NCBI RefSeq assembly: GCF_001907295.1 | Contig: NZ_MQVR01000008.1 | Span: forward strand, 1-48,817 | Direction of reading: 5' to 3' | DNA length: 48,817 bases | From: Bowdeniella nasicola | Lineage (GTDB): Bacteria > Actinomycetota > Actinomycetes > Actinomycetales > Actinomycetaceae | Shown here: in pieces, positions 8,081-19,101 of the stretch | Numbering within the stretch: position 1 is the first letter of the stretch | How the letters are laid out: each line of letters begins with the position of its first letter | Notes under the pieces: model-generated | What the model was told of the DNA's origin: nothing | What the model saw: only the letters and a program-made list of their open reading frames with translations | The model's database searches: none | Made by a program: the position numbers and the translations under genes

Positions 8081-8929
8081 TTAGTGGCCGGTGGCCCGGT
8101 CAGAGGAATCGAAGGAGTCCTTCGAGTACTGCTTCGCGCGCTGCGCGTATTCCTCATCGTCGTGGTTGACGTCCTCGACGATCTCGGCCTCCTGATCGGA
8201 GGTGATCTGCGGGGTGGAGCCGGAACGCAGGGCGGCGAGGCGGGCCTCGATCTCGGCGTTCTTGTTGTGGTCTTCCAGCTCCGCGAACTGCGACTCGAGA
8301 GAGGCGCCAGCGATTTCCTGCTTGCCGGCAACGCGGGCCTCTTCGCGGCGGACCTGCTCTTCCCAGCGGGAGATCTCGGTCGTCGGGTCGAGGACGTTGA
8401 TCGAGGAGATCGCATCGGTCACGCGGGACTGGGCCTCGGCGGACTTCTGGCGGGCGATCAGCTGGTCGCGCTTGGACTTCAGCTCATCGAGCTTGTCCTT
8501 CATCTGGACAAGGCCATCCTTGAGCTTGTCGACGACCTCGTTTTGCTGCGTGATCATCGGCTCGGCGGCCTTGACCTCGTTTTCCGCGTTGATCTGCTTG
8601 GTGATCGCGACGCGGGCGAGCTTGTCGAACTTCTCGGCGCCATCGCTGTCGCCAGCGGAGCGGAGCTCTTCGGCCTTCTGGGCGGCGGCGCGGGCCTTGT
8701 TACCCCAGTCGCGGGCCTCGGCCTTGTCGGACTCGTAGTCCTTTTCGGCCAGGCGCAGGTTACCGATGGTGACCGAGACGGCCTCTTCGGCTTCGCGAAT
8801 CGAGTTGGTGTAATCGCGCACGAGCTGGTCGAGCATCTTCTGCGGATCCTCGGCACGGTCGAGGAGCGCGTTGATATTGGCTCGAGTCAGCTGGGCGATC
8901 CGGCCCAGAATGGTCTGCTTTTCTGCCAT
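8081..8929 (-). CDS. pspA: PspA/IM30 family membrane-stress protein
   Basis: A 282-residue, almost entirely coiled-coil protein of the PspA/Vipp1/IM30 family. These ESCRT-III-like proteins polymerise on the inner face of the membrane and protect it under stress. The amphipathic N-terminal helix (about 1-22, LGRIAQLTRANINALLDR) is followed by the hallmark DPQKMLDQLVRDY segment, then long heptad-rich helices to about residue 220 and an acidic tail. AAGGAAA upstream of the ATG is a good RBS. It lies 73 bp downstream of the TPM-domain gene on the same strand, a recurrent actinobacterial pairing. Confidence 0.9.
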   Translation of the reverse strand: MAEKQTILGRIAQLTRANINALLDRAEDPQKMLDQLVRDYTNSIREAEEAVSVTIGNLRLAEKDYESDKAEARDWGNKARAAAQKAEELRSAGDSDGAEKFDKLARVAITKQINAENEVKAAEPMITQQNEVVDKLKDGLVQMKDKLDELKSKRDQLIARQKSAEAQSRVTDAISSINVLDPTTEISRWEEQVRREEARVAGKQEIAGASLESQFAELEDHNKNAEIEARLAALRSGSTPQITSDQEAEIVEDVNHDDEEYAQRAKQYSKDSFDSSDRATGH

Positions 8930-9002
8930 GGGGTTTCCTTTCGGTTACGCGACCGGGAGGTCACAGTGAAGAGGTAATCGAGTCGGACACTTGTAAAAGG
9001 GG

Positions 9003-11036
<2,034 letters not shown>

Positions 11037-11094
11037 GCTCCTATCATCATGGGCGGGGATATGACCCGCAACACTATCGGCGCAAATTACGCGC

Positions 11095-11100
11095 TAAGCT
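11095..11100 (+). promoter_or_regulatory. -10 box (TAAGCT) for a leaderless amidotransferase gene
   Basis: TAAGCT ends 6 nt before the GTG at 11107, and no ribosome binding site is present. The 70-bp gap is shared with the divergent TPM-protein gene. Confidence 0.55.
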
Positions 11101-11106
11101 TCCCGC

Positions 11107-11820
11107 GTGCCTTGCCTCATCACCGTGATCCAACACGACGACGACGTCCCCCTCGCCCGCTTCGAGAACTGGCTCGCCGCCGATAGCGATATCAAGCTGC
11201 GTGTCGTCTATGGGCGCACGACCCCGATCCCCACCGAGGCGGGCGATGCGCTGATCGTGTTAGGCGGCGAAGCCAACACCTACGCGACCGAAGAGTTCCC
11301 GCATCTTGCGGCCACGCGCACGCTCATGCGCACGAGCATGGAGGAGGACCTGCCCGTCCTCGGGATCTGCCTGGGCGCCCAACTCCTTGCCGTCGAGACC
11401 GGCGGCCGCGTCACCGTCGGGCATCCCGACGGGCGCGAGGTCGGGCCCGTCGACGTCACGTGGGAGGAGGATGCTGCGGCCGACCCGATACTCGGGCCGC
11501 TCGCGACCGCGAGCACCCGCGTCGCCGAATTGCACTCCGATGCCATCACCGAGCTCGGGCCGGACGCGACCGCCCTCGGCCGCTCGGAGCGGTACCTGCA
11601 GGCCTTCCGCGTCGGCAGCGCACTCGGCGTCCAGTTCCATCCCGAGGTCGCGCCCGAACAGGTCGGCGCCTGGACCGCGACGTATGAGGACGTCGACTCC
11701 GACGCCGTCGTGCGCGACCTGCGCGCCGCCGACGGCGAGATTGCGCCCGCGTCGCAGGCGCTCGCGGCGGCGTTCGTGGCCGAGGTTCGCGCGAGCGCAG
11801 CGCGTCGCAACTCCCGATAG
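11107..11820 (+). CDS. Class I glutamine amidotransferase-like protein
   Basis: A 237-residue stand-alone GATase1 domain of the GMP-synthase-like (GuaA N-domain) type. The nucleophile elbow is GICLGAQLLA (Cys near residue 89), and the catalytic His-Glu pair is in VQFHPEVAP (about 177-185). Such proteins hydrolyse glutamine or related gamma-glutamyl compounds and often act in amine or peptide catabolism; the partner is unknown. A long non-catalytic tail follows. Its stop codon overlaps the likely -10 box of the cold-shock gene. Confidence 0.82.
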   Translation: MPCLITVIQHDDDVPLARFENWLAADSDIKLRVVYGRTTPIPTEAGDALIVLGGEANTYATEEFPHLAATRTLMRTSMEEDLPVLGICLGAQLLAVETGGRVTVGHPDGREVGPVDVTWEEDAAADPILGPLATASTRVAELHSDAITELGPDATALGRSERYLQAFRVGSALGVQFHPEVAPEQVGAWTATYEDVDSDAVVRDLRAADGEIAPASQALAAAFVAEVRASAARRNSR

Positions 11821-11823
11821 AAT
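11818..11823 (+). promoter_or_regulatory. -10 box (TAGAAT) for the cold-shock operon
   Basis: TAGAAT overlaps the stop codon of the preceding gene. Transcription from here gives a leader of about 45 nt with a small CTCGC/GCGAG hairpin (about 11831-11845) and a GGGAGGAAG ribosome binding site before the ATG at 11876. Confidence 0.5.
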
Positions 11824-11875
11824 GGGGGAGCTCGCGTCTGGCGAGCCCTGCGTACTACTGGGGAGGAAGCACACC

Positions 11876-12253
11876 ATGCCCACTGGCAAGGTCAAGTGGT
11901 TCGACGCCGATAAGGGTTTCGGTTTCATCACCGGCGACGACGGCGGTGAGGTTTTCCTGCACGCATCGGCCCTGCCGGAGAGCACGACGACGCTGCGTGC
12001 CGGCACCAAGCTCGACTATTCCATCGCCGACGGCCGCCGCGGCCCGCAGGCCATGTTCGTCGAACTCGCCGAGCCCATCCCCTCGGTCTCGCGCAACCTG
12101 CGCCGCAAGCCTACCGAGATGGTCCCGATCGTCGAGGACCTCATCCGGATGCTCGACGCCTCCTCCAACCAGCTGCGACGCGGCCGCTACCCCGAGCACG
12201 GCCACAAGCTCGCCCAAGTACTGCGGGCCGTCGCCAACGATTTCGACGCCTAA
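11876..12253 (+). CDS. cspB: Cold-shock-domain protein with actinobacterial C-terminal extension (CspB-like)
   Basis: A 125-residue protein. Residues 1-65 are a CspA-type OB fold with the RNP1 motif KGFGFI and RNP2-like VFLHASAL, which bind single-stranded RNA or DNA. Residues about 75-125 are a conserved helical extension (VPIVEDLIRMLD...) typical of actinobacterial CspB and absent from the 67-70 residue CspA proteins. The start has a strong GGGAGGAAG. The gene order CspB - DUF3027 - MFS is also found around Rv0871-Rv0877 in mycobacteria, though rearranged there. Confidence 0.88.
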   Translation: MPTGKVKWFDADKGFGFITGDDGGEVFLHASALPESTTTLRAGTKLDYSIADGRRGPQAMFVELAEPIPSVSRNLRRKPTEMVPIVEDLIRMLDASSNQLRRGRYPEHGHKLAQVLRAVANDFDA

Positions 12254-12260
12254 GGACATC

Positions 12261-13022
12261 ATGAGCGCACCGAGTAAGAAGCCGGCCGAGGACAAGGTCC
12301 TCGCGGGCGCGATCGACGAGGCTCGTGCCGCCGCGATCGAGCTCGCGGGCGAAGACAAAGTGGGGGCGCACGCCGCCTTCGTCCTCGAGGACGTGCGCCT
12401 CGGCACGCACCGATTCGTCTGCACCGACCCGGGATACCGCGGCTGGTGCTGGGCCGTCACCCTCGCGCGTGTGCCGCGCGGCCGTGCCGCGACCATCTGC
12501 GAGGTCGTCCTGCAGCCCGGCGACGACTCGCTGCTCGCGCCCGACTGGATCCCCTACGCCCAGCGCCTGCGCCCCGAGGACGTCAGCCCTGGCGACACCC
12601 TGCCCTACGTCCCGCACGACGAACGCCTCGTCACCCAGGACGCGGATACCACGAGTGAGTCCGATGAGGACTTCGACGAGATGGGCCTCGGCCGCAAGCG
12701 CGTCCTGTCACCCGCGGGCCGCGCCGCCGCCGCCGAACGCTGGTACGCCGGCAAGGCGGGCCCGAACACGCCCGGCTCCCGGCGCGCCAAGGCGAAGTGC
12801 ACCACGTGCGGATTCCTGCTGAAGCTCTCGGGCTCGACGAGCCACATGTTCGGCGTCTGCGCGAACGAATGGTCGGTCGACGACGGCCGCGTCGTCAGCC
12901 TCGACCACGGCTGCGGCGCGCATTCGGAGACCGACCTGCCCCAAAGCAGCGGCGACTGGCAGCCGTCCGCCCCGGTCATCGACGAATTCGACATCGAACC
13001 GTTTGACCTGAAAAACTCGTGA
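12261..13022 (+). CDS. DUF3027 family protein
   Basis: A 253-residue protein of the actinobacterial DUF3027 family, function unknown. It has two parts: an N-terminal alpha/beta region (about 1-130, with LGTHRFVCTDPGYRGW) and a C-terminal zinc-ribbon-like segment with CTTCGF, a later Cys (GVCANEWS), and HGCGAHSE. The Cys/His spacing suggests a structural zinc. It begins 7 bp after cspB and its last codons overlap the MFS start (GTGA), so the three genes form one operon. Association with an RNA-binding protein hints at a nucleic-acid role, but that is inference. Confidence 0.8.
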   Translation: MSAPSKKPAEDKVLAGAIDEARAAAIELAGEDKVGAHAAFVLEDVRLGTHRFVCTDPGYRGWCWAVTLARVPRGRAATICEVVLQPGDDSLLAPDWIPYAQRLRPEDVSPGDTLPYVPHDERLVTQDADTTSESDEDFDEMGLGRKRVLSPAGRAAAAERWYAGKAGPNTPGSRRAKAKCTTCGFLLKLSGSTSHMFGVCANEWSVDDGRVVSLDHGCGAHSETDLPQSSGDWQPSAPVIDEFDIEPFDLKNS

Positions 13023-14284
13023 CGGCTCCCGTCGGCATGCCCGAAGGGCCGATGTTCCCGCTGCGGACCGTCGTCCTTGGCACGTTCGTCCCCACGATCT
13101 TCTTCGAGCTCGGGGCCGGCGCCGTCATTCCGATCATCGTCGCGACCGCGACCAACATCGGCTTTAGCCTGTCCGGCGCCGCCTTCCTCGTCACCGTCCT
13201 CGCGATCGGCCAGATCCTCATGGACGTGCCCGCGGGTGCGATCGCCGGTCGCGTCGGCGACCGTTTCTCGATGCTCGCCGCCTCCGTTGTCGCGATCATC
13301 GGCCTCATCCTCGCCGGGCTCGCGTCGAACCCGCCCATGCTCGTGATCGCCGTCCTGCTCATCGGCGGCGCGTCCTCCTCATATTTCCTTGCACGCCAGT
13401 CCTACCTCACCGAGATCACGCACCCGCTGCGCCGCGCCCGCGTCATGTCGACGCTCGGCGGCATCCATCGCGTCGGCTATTTCATCGGCCCGTTCGCGGG
13501 CGCCGGCGTCATCTACCTCGCGGGCCTGCGCGCGGTCTACGTCCTCGCGATCGTCTCGACGCTCATCGCGATGGTTTTCGTCGCCGCCTTCGGACACGAA
13601 AAGGGTGCCGAGCTCCCGACGATGAAACAGCGTCTAGCCGCCGCGACGACGAAGCCCGCCGTCTCGATGCGCCAGATCGTCACCCAGTACTGGCCGGTGT
13701 TTTCCACCCTCGGCATCGCCGTTCTGCTCATCGGCGCCGTGCGCGCCGCCCGCGTCAACGTCCTGCCCCTGTGGACCGAACACCTCGGCATCTCCCCGGA
13801 GACGACCTCCCTCGTCTTCGGCATCGCGAACGCCGCCGACATGCTGCTGTTCTACCCCGCCGGCAAGCTCATGGACTCGCGCGGGCGCCTGTGGGTCGGC
13901 ATCCCCGCGATGACCATCATGGGCGCCTCCCTTGTCGCCCTTCCGTTCACGACGACGGTCTTCGCCGTCTCGATCGTCGCGACCATCCTCGGTCTCGGCA
14001 ACGGCATCTCCTCGGGCATCCTCATGACGCTCGGCGCCGACGTCGCCCCGAGCGAGGGCCGCAGCCAGTTCCTCGGCGTCTGGCGCCTGTTCTCCGACTT
14101 CGGCGGCGTCGCCGGGCCCGCGATCCTCGCAGGCGGTGCGCTCCTCGGCTCGCTCGCGGGCGGCATCTGGGTCATGGGCGGAATCTCGATCCTGTCCTGC
14201 CTGGCCCAGGCCCGCTGGGTGCCGAAGTGGAGCGTGCACGCCTCCCGCTCGACCCGCAGAGCTGCGGGCCTACTCGACGACTAG
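13019..14284 (+). CDS. MFS transporter of the cspB-DUF3027 cluster
   Basis: A 421-residue polytopic membrane protein with about 12 predicted helices and major-facilitator features. A GxxxDxxxR-like loop 2 is replaced here by GRVGDRFS (about residues 78-85). Drug-efflux-like MFS proteins of this kind accompany DUF3027 in many actinobacteria; the substrate is unknown. The GTG start overlaps the DUF3027 stop (GTGA); a second start at 13037 (MPEG) is possible. The gene ends 31 bp before the convergent dehydrogenase. Confidence 0.85.
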   Translation: MTAPVGMPEGPMFPLRTVVLGTFVPTIFFELGAGAVIPIIVATATNIGFSLSGAAFLVTVLAIGQILMDVPAGAIAGRVGDRFSMLAASVVAIIGLILAGLASNPPMLVIAVLLIGGASSSYFLARQSYLTEITHPLRRARVMSTLGGIHRVGYFIGPFAGAGVIYLAGLRAVYVLAIVSTLIAMVFVAAFGHEKGAELPTMKQRLAAATTKPAVSMRQIVTQYWPVFSTLGIAVLLIGAVRAARVNVLPLWTEHLGISPETTSLVFGIANAADMLLFYPAGKLMDSRGRLWVGIPAMTIMGASLVALPFTTTVFAVSIVATILGLGNGISSGILMTLGADVAPSEGRSQFLGVWRLFSDFGGVAGPAILAGGALLGSLAGGIWVMGGISILSCLAQARWVPKWSVHASRSTRRAAGLLDD

Positions 14285-14315
14285 GCGGACGCGACCGGCA
14301 GCTCAGCGTCGAGGC

Positions 14316-15263
14316 TCACAGCTCGACCCGGTTGATGAGGTCTGCCAGGCGGCCGGTGCGGATGGCTTCGGCATTCGCCTCGATCGTCGGTTCGGGGTTG
14401 TCCGGCCGTCCACCCGCGGCGTGCGGCGTGATGAGCAGGTTCGGCGCGTCCCACAGCGGCGAGTTATCCGGGAGGGGCTCCTTGCTTGTCACGTCGGTCG
14501 CGGCGCCCGCGATCTGACCTTCCTTAAGGGCATCGATCACGTCCGCCTCATTCCACGTGGTCGCGCGCCCGACGTTGATGACGAAGGCGTGCTTCGGCAG
14601 CAGCACCAGGCGGCGCGCATCAAGCGCATCGTTCGTCGACTTGCTCGTCGGCAGCACCATGACGAGGACGTCCGTCTCGGCGAGTGCGGCGTCCACGTAG
14701 TCTTCGGTGAGGACCTCATAGCCGTGGCGCTCGCCCGCGCTGCGGGCCACGCCGCGCACCTTCGCTCCGACGACCGAAAAGACATCGGCGATGCGCGAGC
14801 CGATCGAGCCGAAGCCCCAGACGAGTACGTTCGCGTTGATGAGCGTCGTGATGCGGTCGCCGGGATGCAGCGGCTGGCTGCCGCCGATCTCGCTCGCCCA
14901 GCGGTGGTCGGCCTGCGCATCGAGGCAGTCGGGCAGGCGGCGCACGAGCGCGAGGGTCATCCCGAGCGCATGCTCGGCGACGGTCCGATCGTGAAAGCCG
15001 CGGCCGGTCGTGATCTCGACACCTGTCGGGACGGCGCCGGAAGCGAGCAGGGCGTCGGGTCCGGCGGCGAGCGTTTGGATCCAGCGCAGGTTCGGTAGGG
15101 CGGGCAGGACCTCATTCAGCCAACGGTGACCAAAACCCCACATCACTATTGCGTCAGCATCGCGTTCCGTTTCGGCAATAGGTTCCCCAAAAGTGTATGA
15201 AGCAATCTCGTCCTTTGGCAGATTGAGGTCAAGAACGACATCGTCGGGCACCAAAATCTTCAT
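14316..15263 (-). CDS. D-isomer-specific 2-hydroxyacid dehydrogenase
   Basis: A 315-residue NAD(P)-dependent oxidoreductase. The nucleotide-binding site is VLVWGFGSIGSRIADV (GxGxxG, about 150-165). The catalytic Arg is in NVGRAT, the Glu in the SKEPLP stretch and the His in ITPHAAGG, all in family order. It resembles the phosphoglycerate dehydrogenase/glyoxylate reductase group, but it lacks an ACT domain and is too short to be a typical SerA. The start at 15263 has GAAAGG upstream. It is divergent from the purine permease across 76 bp. Confidence 0.87.
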   Translation of the reverse strand: MKILVPDDVVLDLNLPKDEIASYTFGEPIAETERDADAIVMWGFGHRWLNEVLPALPNLRWIQTLAAGPDALLASGAVPTGVEITTGRGFHDRTVAEHALGMTLALVRRLPDCLDAQADHRWASEIGGSQPLHPGDRITTLINANVLVWGFGSIGSRIADVFSVVGAKVRGVARSAGERHGYEVLTEDYVDAALAETDVLVMVLPTSKSTNDALDARRLVLLPKHAFVINVGRATTWNEADVIDALKEGQIAGAATDVTSKEPLPDNSPLWDAPNLLITPHAAGGRPDNPEPTIEANAEAIRTGRLADLINRVEL

Positions 15264-15339
15264 AACGCTGCCTTTCTCGCGGCGGTCCATCTGGGTGCCA
15301 GTATGCAGGAGAGAGTGAAAAATATGGGACGATTCCCTC

Positions 15340-16803
15340 GTGAACTCTCCCGTCACCACCCCTCAGTACACCGGTTTTCTCGGCACTTTAGACCGCTTTT
15401 TCCAAATCACGCAGCGTGGCTCCTCCGTGAGTCGCGAGCTGCGCGGTGGACTCGTGACCTTCTTCGCGATGTCCTACATCCTTGTCCTAAACCCGATCAT
15501 CCTGTCCGGCATGGACTCCTCGGGCGGCTTCCTCGGCCGCGGTACGGAGGCCAACATCCCGGCGATCGCCGCAGGCACCGCGCTCGTCGCGGGCGTGCTC
15601 TCCCTGATCATGGGCCTGTGGGCGAACTACCCACTCGCGCTCGCCTCGGGCATGGGCCTGAACGCAATGGTCGCCTTCACGCTCGTCGGCGCGTCCGGCC
15701 TCACGTGGGCCGAAGCGATGGGTCTGATCGTGTGGGAAGGCATCATCATCCTCGTGCTCGTCCTCACGGGCTTCCGCGAGGCCGTCTTTAGGGCCGTGCC
15801 CGCCCAGATGAAGACGGCGATCTCCGTCGGCATCGGCCTGTTCATCGCGCTCGTCGGCCTCGTCAACGCCGGCATCGTGCGCCCGGGCGGCACGCCGCTG
15901 CAACTCGGCATCAACGGTTCGCTCGCCGGATGGCCCGCGCTCGTCTTCGTCGTCGGCCTGCTTGTGACGATCGTCCTCATGGTCCGCAAGGTCCGCGGTG
16001 CGATCCTCATCGGCATCCTGTCCGCGACCGTCGTCGGCATCATCATCCAGCTGTTCACGCACCTAGGTGCTAAGAGCGAGGAGAACCCGACCGGCTGGGG
16101 CCTCACCATCCCCGAGCTCAAGGGCTCGCCCGTCTCGCTGCCCGACTTCTCAACGCTCGGCCAATTCGACCTGTTCGGCTCGTTCGGCAAGATCGGCTTC
16201 CTCGCCGTGTTGCTGCTCGTCTTCTCACTCATGCTCGCCGACTTCTTCGACACGATGGGCACCATGGTCGCCATCGGCGGCGAGGCCGGCCTGCTCGATG
16301 AGGAAGGCAACCCGCCGCGCACGCGCCAGATCCTCGTTGTCGACTCCATCGGTGCCGCCGCGGGTGGTATGGGTGGCGTCTCGTCGGCGACGAGCTACGT
16401 CGAATCCTCTGCGGGCGTTGGCGAAGGCGCCCGCACCGGCCTCGCGACCGTCGTCACGGGCCTGCTGTTCATGCTGTCGATGTTCCTCGCGCCCATCGTC
16501 GAACTCGTGCCCTCGGAGGCCGCGTCGACCGCGCTCGTGGCCGTCGGCTTCCTCATGATGACCCAGGTGACCGAGATCGAGTGGCATCGCCCCGAGATCG
16601 CGATCCCGTCGTTCCTCACGATCGCCCTCATGCCGTTCGCGTACTCGATCACGGTCGGCATTGGTGCGGGATTCGTCACCTACCTCATCATCGAACTTGC
16701 ACTCGGCCGGGTAAAGAAGATCCACCCCCTCATGTGGATCGTTTCCCTGCTGTTTGTGCTGTATTTCGTGCTCGGACCGCTGCAGTCCCTGCTCGGCGTC
16801 TAG
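15340..16803 (+). CDS. NCS2-family purine permease (AzgA-like)
   Basis: A 487-residue membrane protein of the NCS2/AzgA branch, which imports hypoxanthine, guanine or adenine with protons. Family features are the N-terminal FFAMSYILVLNPIIL segment, GMGLNAMVAFT in helix 3, the LADFFDTMGTMVAIG motif in helix 8 and SATSYVESSAGVGEGARTG in helix 10; these carry the substrate-binding Glu/Asp residues. The 13-14 helices are visible as hydrophobic blocks. The GTG start has no clear RBS. A strong terminator follows at 16813. Confidence 0.88.
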   Translation: MNSPVTTPQYTGFLGTLDRFFQITQRGSSVSRELRGGLVTFFAMSYILVLNPIILSGMDSSGGFLGRGTEANIPAIAAGTALVAGVLSLIMGLWANYPLALASGMGLNAMVAFTLVGASGLTWAEAMGLIVWEGIIILVLVLTGFREAVFRAVPAQMKTAISVGIGLFIALVGLVNAGIVRPGGTPLQLGINGSLAGWPALVFVVGLLVTIVLMVRKVRGAILIGILSATVVGIIIQLFTHLGAKSEENPTGWGLTIPELKGSPVSLPDFSTLGQFDLFGSFGKIGFLAVLLLVFSLMLADFFDTMGTMVAIGGEAGLLDEEGNPPRTRQILVVDSIGAAAGGMGGVSSATSYVESSAGVGEGARTGLATVVTGLLFMLSMFLAPIVELVPSEAASTALVAVGFLMMTQVTEIEWHRPEIAIPSFLTIALMPFAYSITVGIGAGFVTYLIIELALGRVKKIHPLMWIVSLLFVLYFVLGPLQSLLGV

Positions 16804-16812
16804 CGGACCATG

Positions 16813-16855
16813 AGTGCCGGTCCACGGGGATTTAGTCCCCGAGGACCGGCACTTT
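16813..16855 (+). terminator. Rho-independent terminator after the purine permease
   Basis: An 11-bp stem AGTGCCGGTCC / GGACCGGCACT encloses a second small stem (CGGGG/CCCCG with an ATTTAGT-type loop) and ends in TTTACT. Confidence 0.8.
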
Positions 16856-16862
16856 ACTGCGG

Positions 16863-16868
16863 TAGCCT
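16863..16868 (+). promoter_or_regulatory. -10 box (TAGCCT) for the OPT transporter
   Basis: TAGCCT gives a predicted transcription start near 16875. The leader would then be about 35 nt, with GGAAAGAG before the TTG start at 16910. Confidence 0.4.
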
Positions 16869-16909
16869 GAACCGCATTGTTTCTGTCTTCCATCTGGAAA
16901 GAGACTCCG

Positions 16910-18883
16910 TTGTCATCTGACACCACCACATCACCCGTCCGGGAACTGACGATCCGCGGGATCATCATCGGTGGAATCATCACCCTGGTGTTCACCGCCG
17001 CCAACGTCTATCTCGGACTCAAGGTCGGCCTCACCTTCGCGACATCGATCCCCGCCGCGGTGATCTCGATGGCGATCCTCCGCTTCTTCGCGGAGCACTC
17101 CGTCGTCGAGAACAACATCGTGCAGACGATCGCATCGGCAGCGGGCACGCTGTCCGCGATCATCTTCGTGCTCCCGGGCCTCGTCATCGTCGGCTGGTGG
17201 ACCGGTTTCCCCTACTGGACGACCGCGGCCCTGTGCGCGCTCGGCGGCATCCTCGGCGTCATGTACTCGATCCCGCTGCGCCGTGCCATGGTCACCGGGT
17301 CCGATCTGCCCTATCCCGAAGGCGTCGCCGCAGCCGAAGTGCTGCGCGTTGGCGACACGGAGGGCGCGGCCGAGGATAACCAGCAGGGCCTGCGCGTCAT
17401 CATCGCCGGTGCGCTCGCGGCCGCCGGCATGTCGCTCGGTGCGGCCCTGAAGGTCGTCGCCAACTCCATCGGCGCCGCATTCCGCGTCGGCTCCGGCGGC
17501 ACGCTGTTCGGCGCGAGCCTCTCGCTCGCGCTCATCGGCGTCGGCCACCTCGTCGGCGTCACGGTCGGTATCGCGATGATCGTCGGCATGATCGTCTCCT
17601 ACGGCATCCTGCTGCCGATGCGCTCGGCGGGCACGCTGCCGGCCAGCGGGGACATCTCCGATGTCGTCTCGGCCGCCTTCGCGACCGACGTGCGGTTCAT
17701 CGGCGCCGGCGCGATCGCGATCGCCGCGATCTGGACGCTCATCAAGCTGATCTCGCCGATCGCGCGCGGCATCAAGGAAGCATTCGAATCGACCCGGGCC
17801 CGCCGCGCAGGTGGCCACGTCGAGCTCACCGAGCGCGACCTGCCGATGACCGTCGTCGTCGGCACGACTCTCGCCTCGATGCTGCCGATCGGCATCCTGC
17901 TGTGGCTGTTCGTCCAGGACACGCCGCTCGCGCACAACTCCGTCGGCCTCGTCGCGATCGCGGTCATCTACATCCTGCTCATCGGCCTCGTCATCGCGGC
18001 CGTCTGCGGCTACATGGCCGGTCTCATCGGCGCGTCCAACAGCCCGATCTCCGGCGTGGGTATCCTTGTCGCGATCACCGCGGCGTTGCTCATCAAGACC
18101 GTGCACAGCCACAACCCGAACGAGATCACCGCGCTCGTCGCGTTCACCTTGTTCGTGGCGGCTGTCGTCTTCGGCGTCGCGACGATCTCGAACGACAACC
18201 TGCAGGACCTGAAGACCGGCCAGCTCGTCGGCGCAACGCCCTGGAAGCAGCAGGTCGCGCTCGTCATCGGCGTCCTGTTCGGCTCGATAATCATCCCGCC
18301 GGTCCTCGGCCTCATGAACACCGCGTTCGGCTTCGCCGGCGCCCCCAACGCGGGCCCCGACGCGCTCGCCGCCCCGCAGGCTTCGCTCATCTCCTCGCTC
18401 GTCAAGGGCGTGCTCGGTGGCGACCTCAACTGGGGCCTCATCGGCCTCGGTGCTCTCATCGGCATCGGCGCGATCATCATCGACGAGGTCCTCGGGATCA
18501 CGACGAAGAAGAAGTGGGCGCTCCCGCCGCTCGCCGTCGGCATGGGCATGTACCTGCCGATGGACCTCACGCTCATCATCCCGATCGGTGCGGTCCTCGG
18601 CCTGCTGTACGACCGCTGGGCCGCCTGCACCGCGCGGCCGGAGCACGCGAAGCGTCTCGGCATCCTCGTAGCCACCGGCCTCATCGTAGGCGAGAGCCTC
18701 TTCGGCGTCCTCCTCGCCGGCATCATCGCGACCTCGGGCTCCGAGATGCCGCTGGCGATCGTCGGGGAGGGCTTTGCCACGATGGCGAACTACCTCGGCG
18801 TTGCCGCGTTCGTCGTCATCATCCTGGGCCTGTATCGCTGGGTCCAACAGCGCGCAGCAGCGGCGCAGGGGGAAGCCGCCTAG
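16910..18883 (+). CDS. OPT family oligopeptide/metal-chelate transporter
   Basis: A 657-residue polytopic protein of the OPT family, proton-coupled importers of peptides or metal-chelate complexes. N-terminal ELTIRGIIIGGIITLVFTAANVYLGLKVG-type sequence (17-45), a PYPEGVAAAEVL motif and the C-terminal LPPLAVGMGMYLPMDLT motif are family hallmarks; about 16 hydrophobic segments are visible. I place the start at TTG 16910, which has GGAAAGAG 6 nt upstream; an in-frame TTG at 16877 lies only 8 nt from the -10 box and adds 11 unconserved residues. Substrate not determinable. Confidence 0.87.
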   Translation: MSSDTTTSPVRELTIRGIIIGGIITLVFTAANVYLGLKVGLTFATSIPAAVISMAILRFFAEHSVVENNIVQTIASAAGTLSAIIFVLPGLVIVGWWTGFPYWTTAALCALGGILGVMYSIPLRRAMVTGSDLPYPEGVAAAEVLRVGDTEGAAEDNQQGLRVIIAGALAAAGMSLGAALKVVANSIGAAFRVGSGGTLFGASLSLALIGVGHLVGVTVGIAMIVGMIVSYGILLPMRSAGTLPASGDISDVVSAAFATDVRFIGAGAIAIAAIWTLIKLISPIARGIKEAFESTRARRAGGHVELTERDLPMTVVVGTTLASMLPIGILLWLFVQDTPLAHNSVGLVAIAVIYILLIGLVIAAVCGYMAGLIGASNSPISGVGILVAITAALLIKTVHSHNPNEITALVAFTLFVAAVVFGVATISNDNLQDLKTGQLVGATPWKQQVALVIGVLFGSIIIPPVLGLMNTAFGFAGAPNAGPDALAAPQASLISSLVKGVLGGDLNWGLIGLGALIGIGAIIIDEVLGITTKKKWALPPLAVGMGMYLPMDLTLIIPIGAVLGLLYDRWAACTARPEHAKRLGILVATGLIVGESLFGVLLAGIIATSGSEMPLAIVGEGFATMANYLGVAAFVVIILGLYRWVQQRAAAAQGEAA

Positions 18884-18902
18884 CCGCACTCACGCTCCTC
18901 GG

Positions 18903-18939
18903 GCCGTCACGCCCTATGGTGTGGCGGCTCGCGTTTTTT
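18903..18939 (+). terminator. Rho-independent terminator after the OPT transporter
   Basis: An 11-bp stem with two wobble pairs (GCCGTCACGCC / GGTGTGGCGGC, loop CTAT) is followed by TCGCG and six Ts. The rest of the gap to the marR gene (18940-19101) is AT-rich and probably holds the marR promoter. Confidence 0.8.
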
Positions 18940-19101
18940 GCCTTAAAGGTAAAGAAACATCGGTGACACATCTTTAATTTGGGCTATGAATCAAGGGTAA
19001 AATACTTAGTGGCGTTCATTGAGCGACCGTTCTCATCTATCTTTAGCAAGAGTAATGAGCTAACCTAAGGGTGTTACGAAAGCTTGATGACCGACTGAGG
19101 C

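Noticed and set aside
16931-18889. 652-codon open frame on the minus strand
   Set aside because: Antisense of the OPT transporter, with an Arg/Asp-rich product and no family signal.
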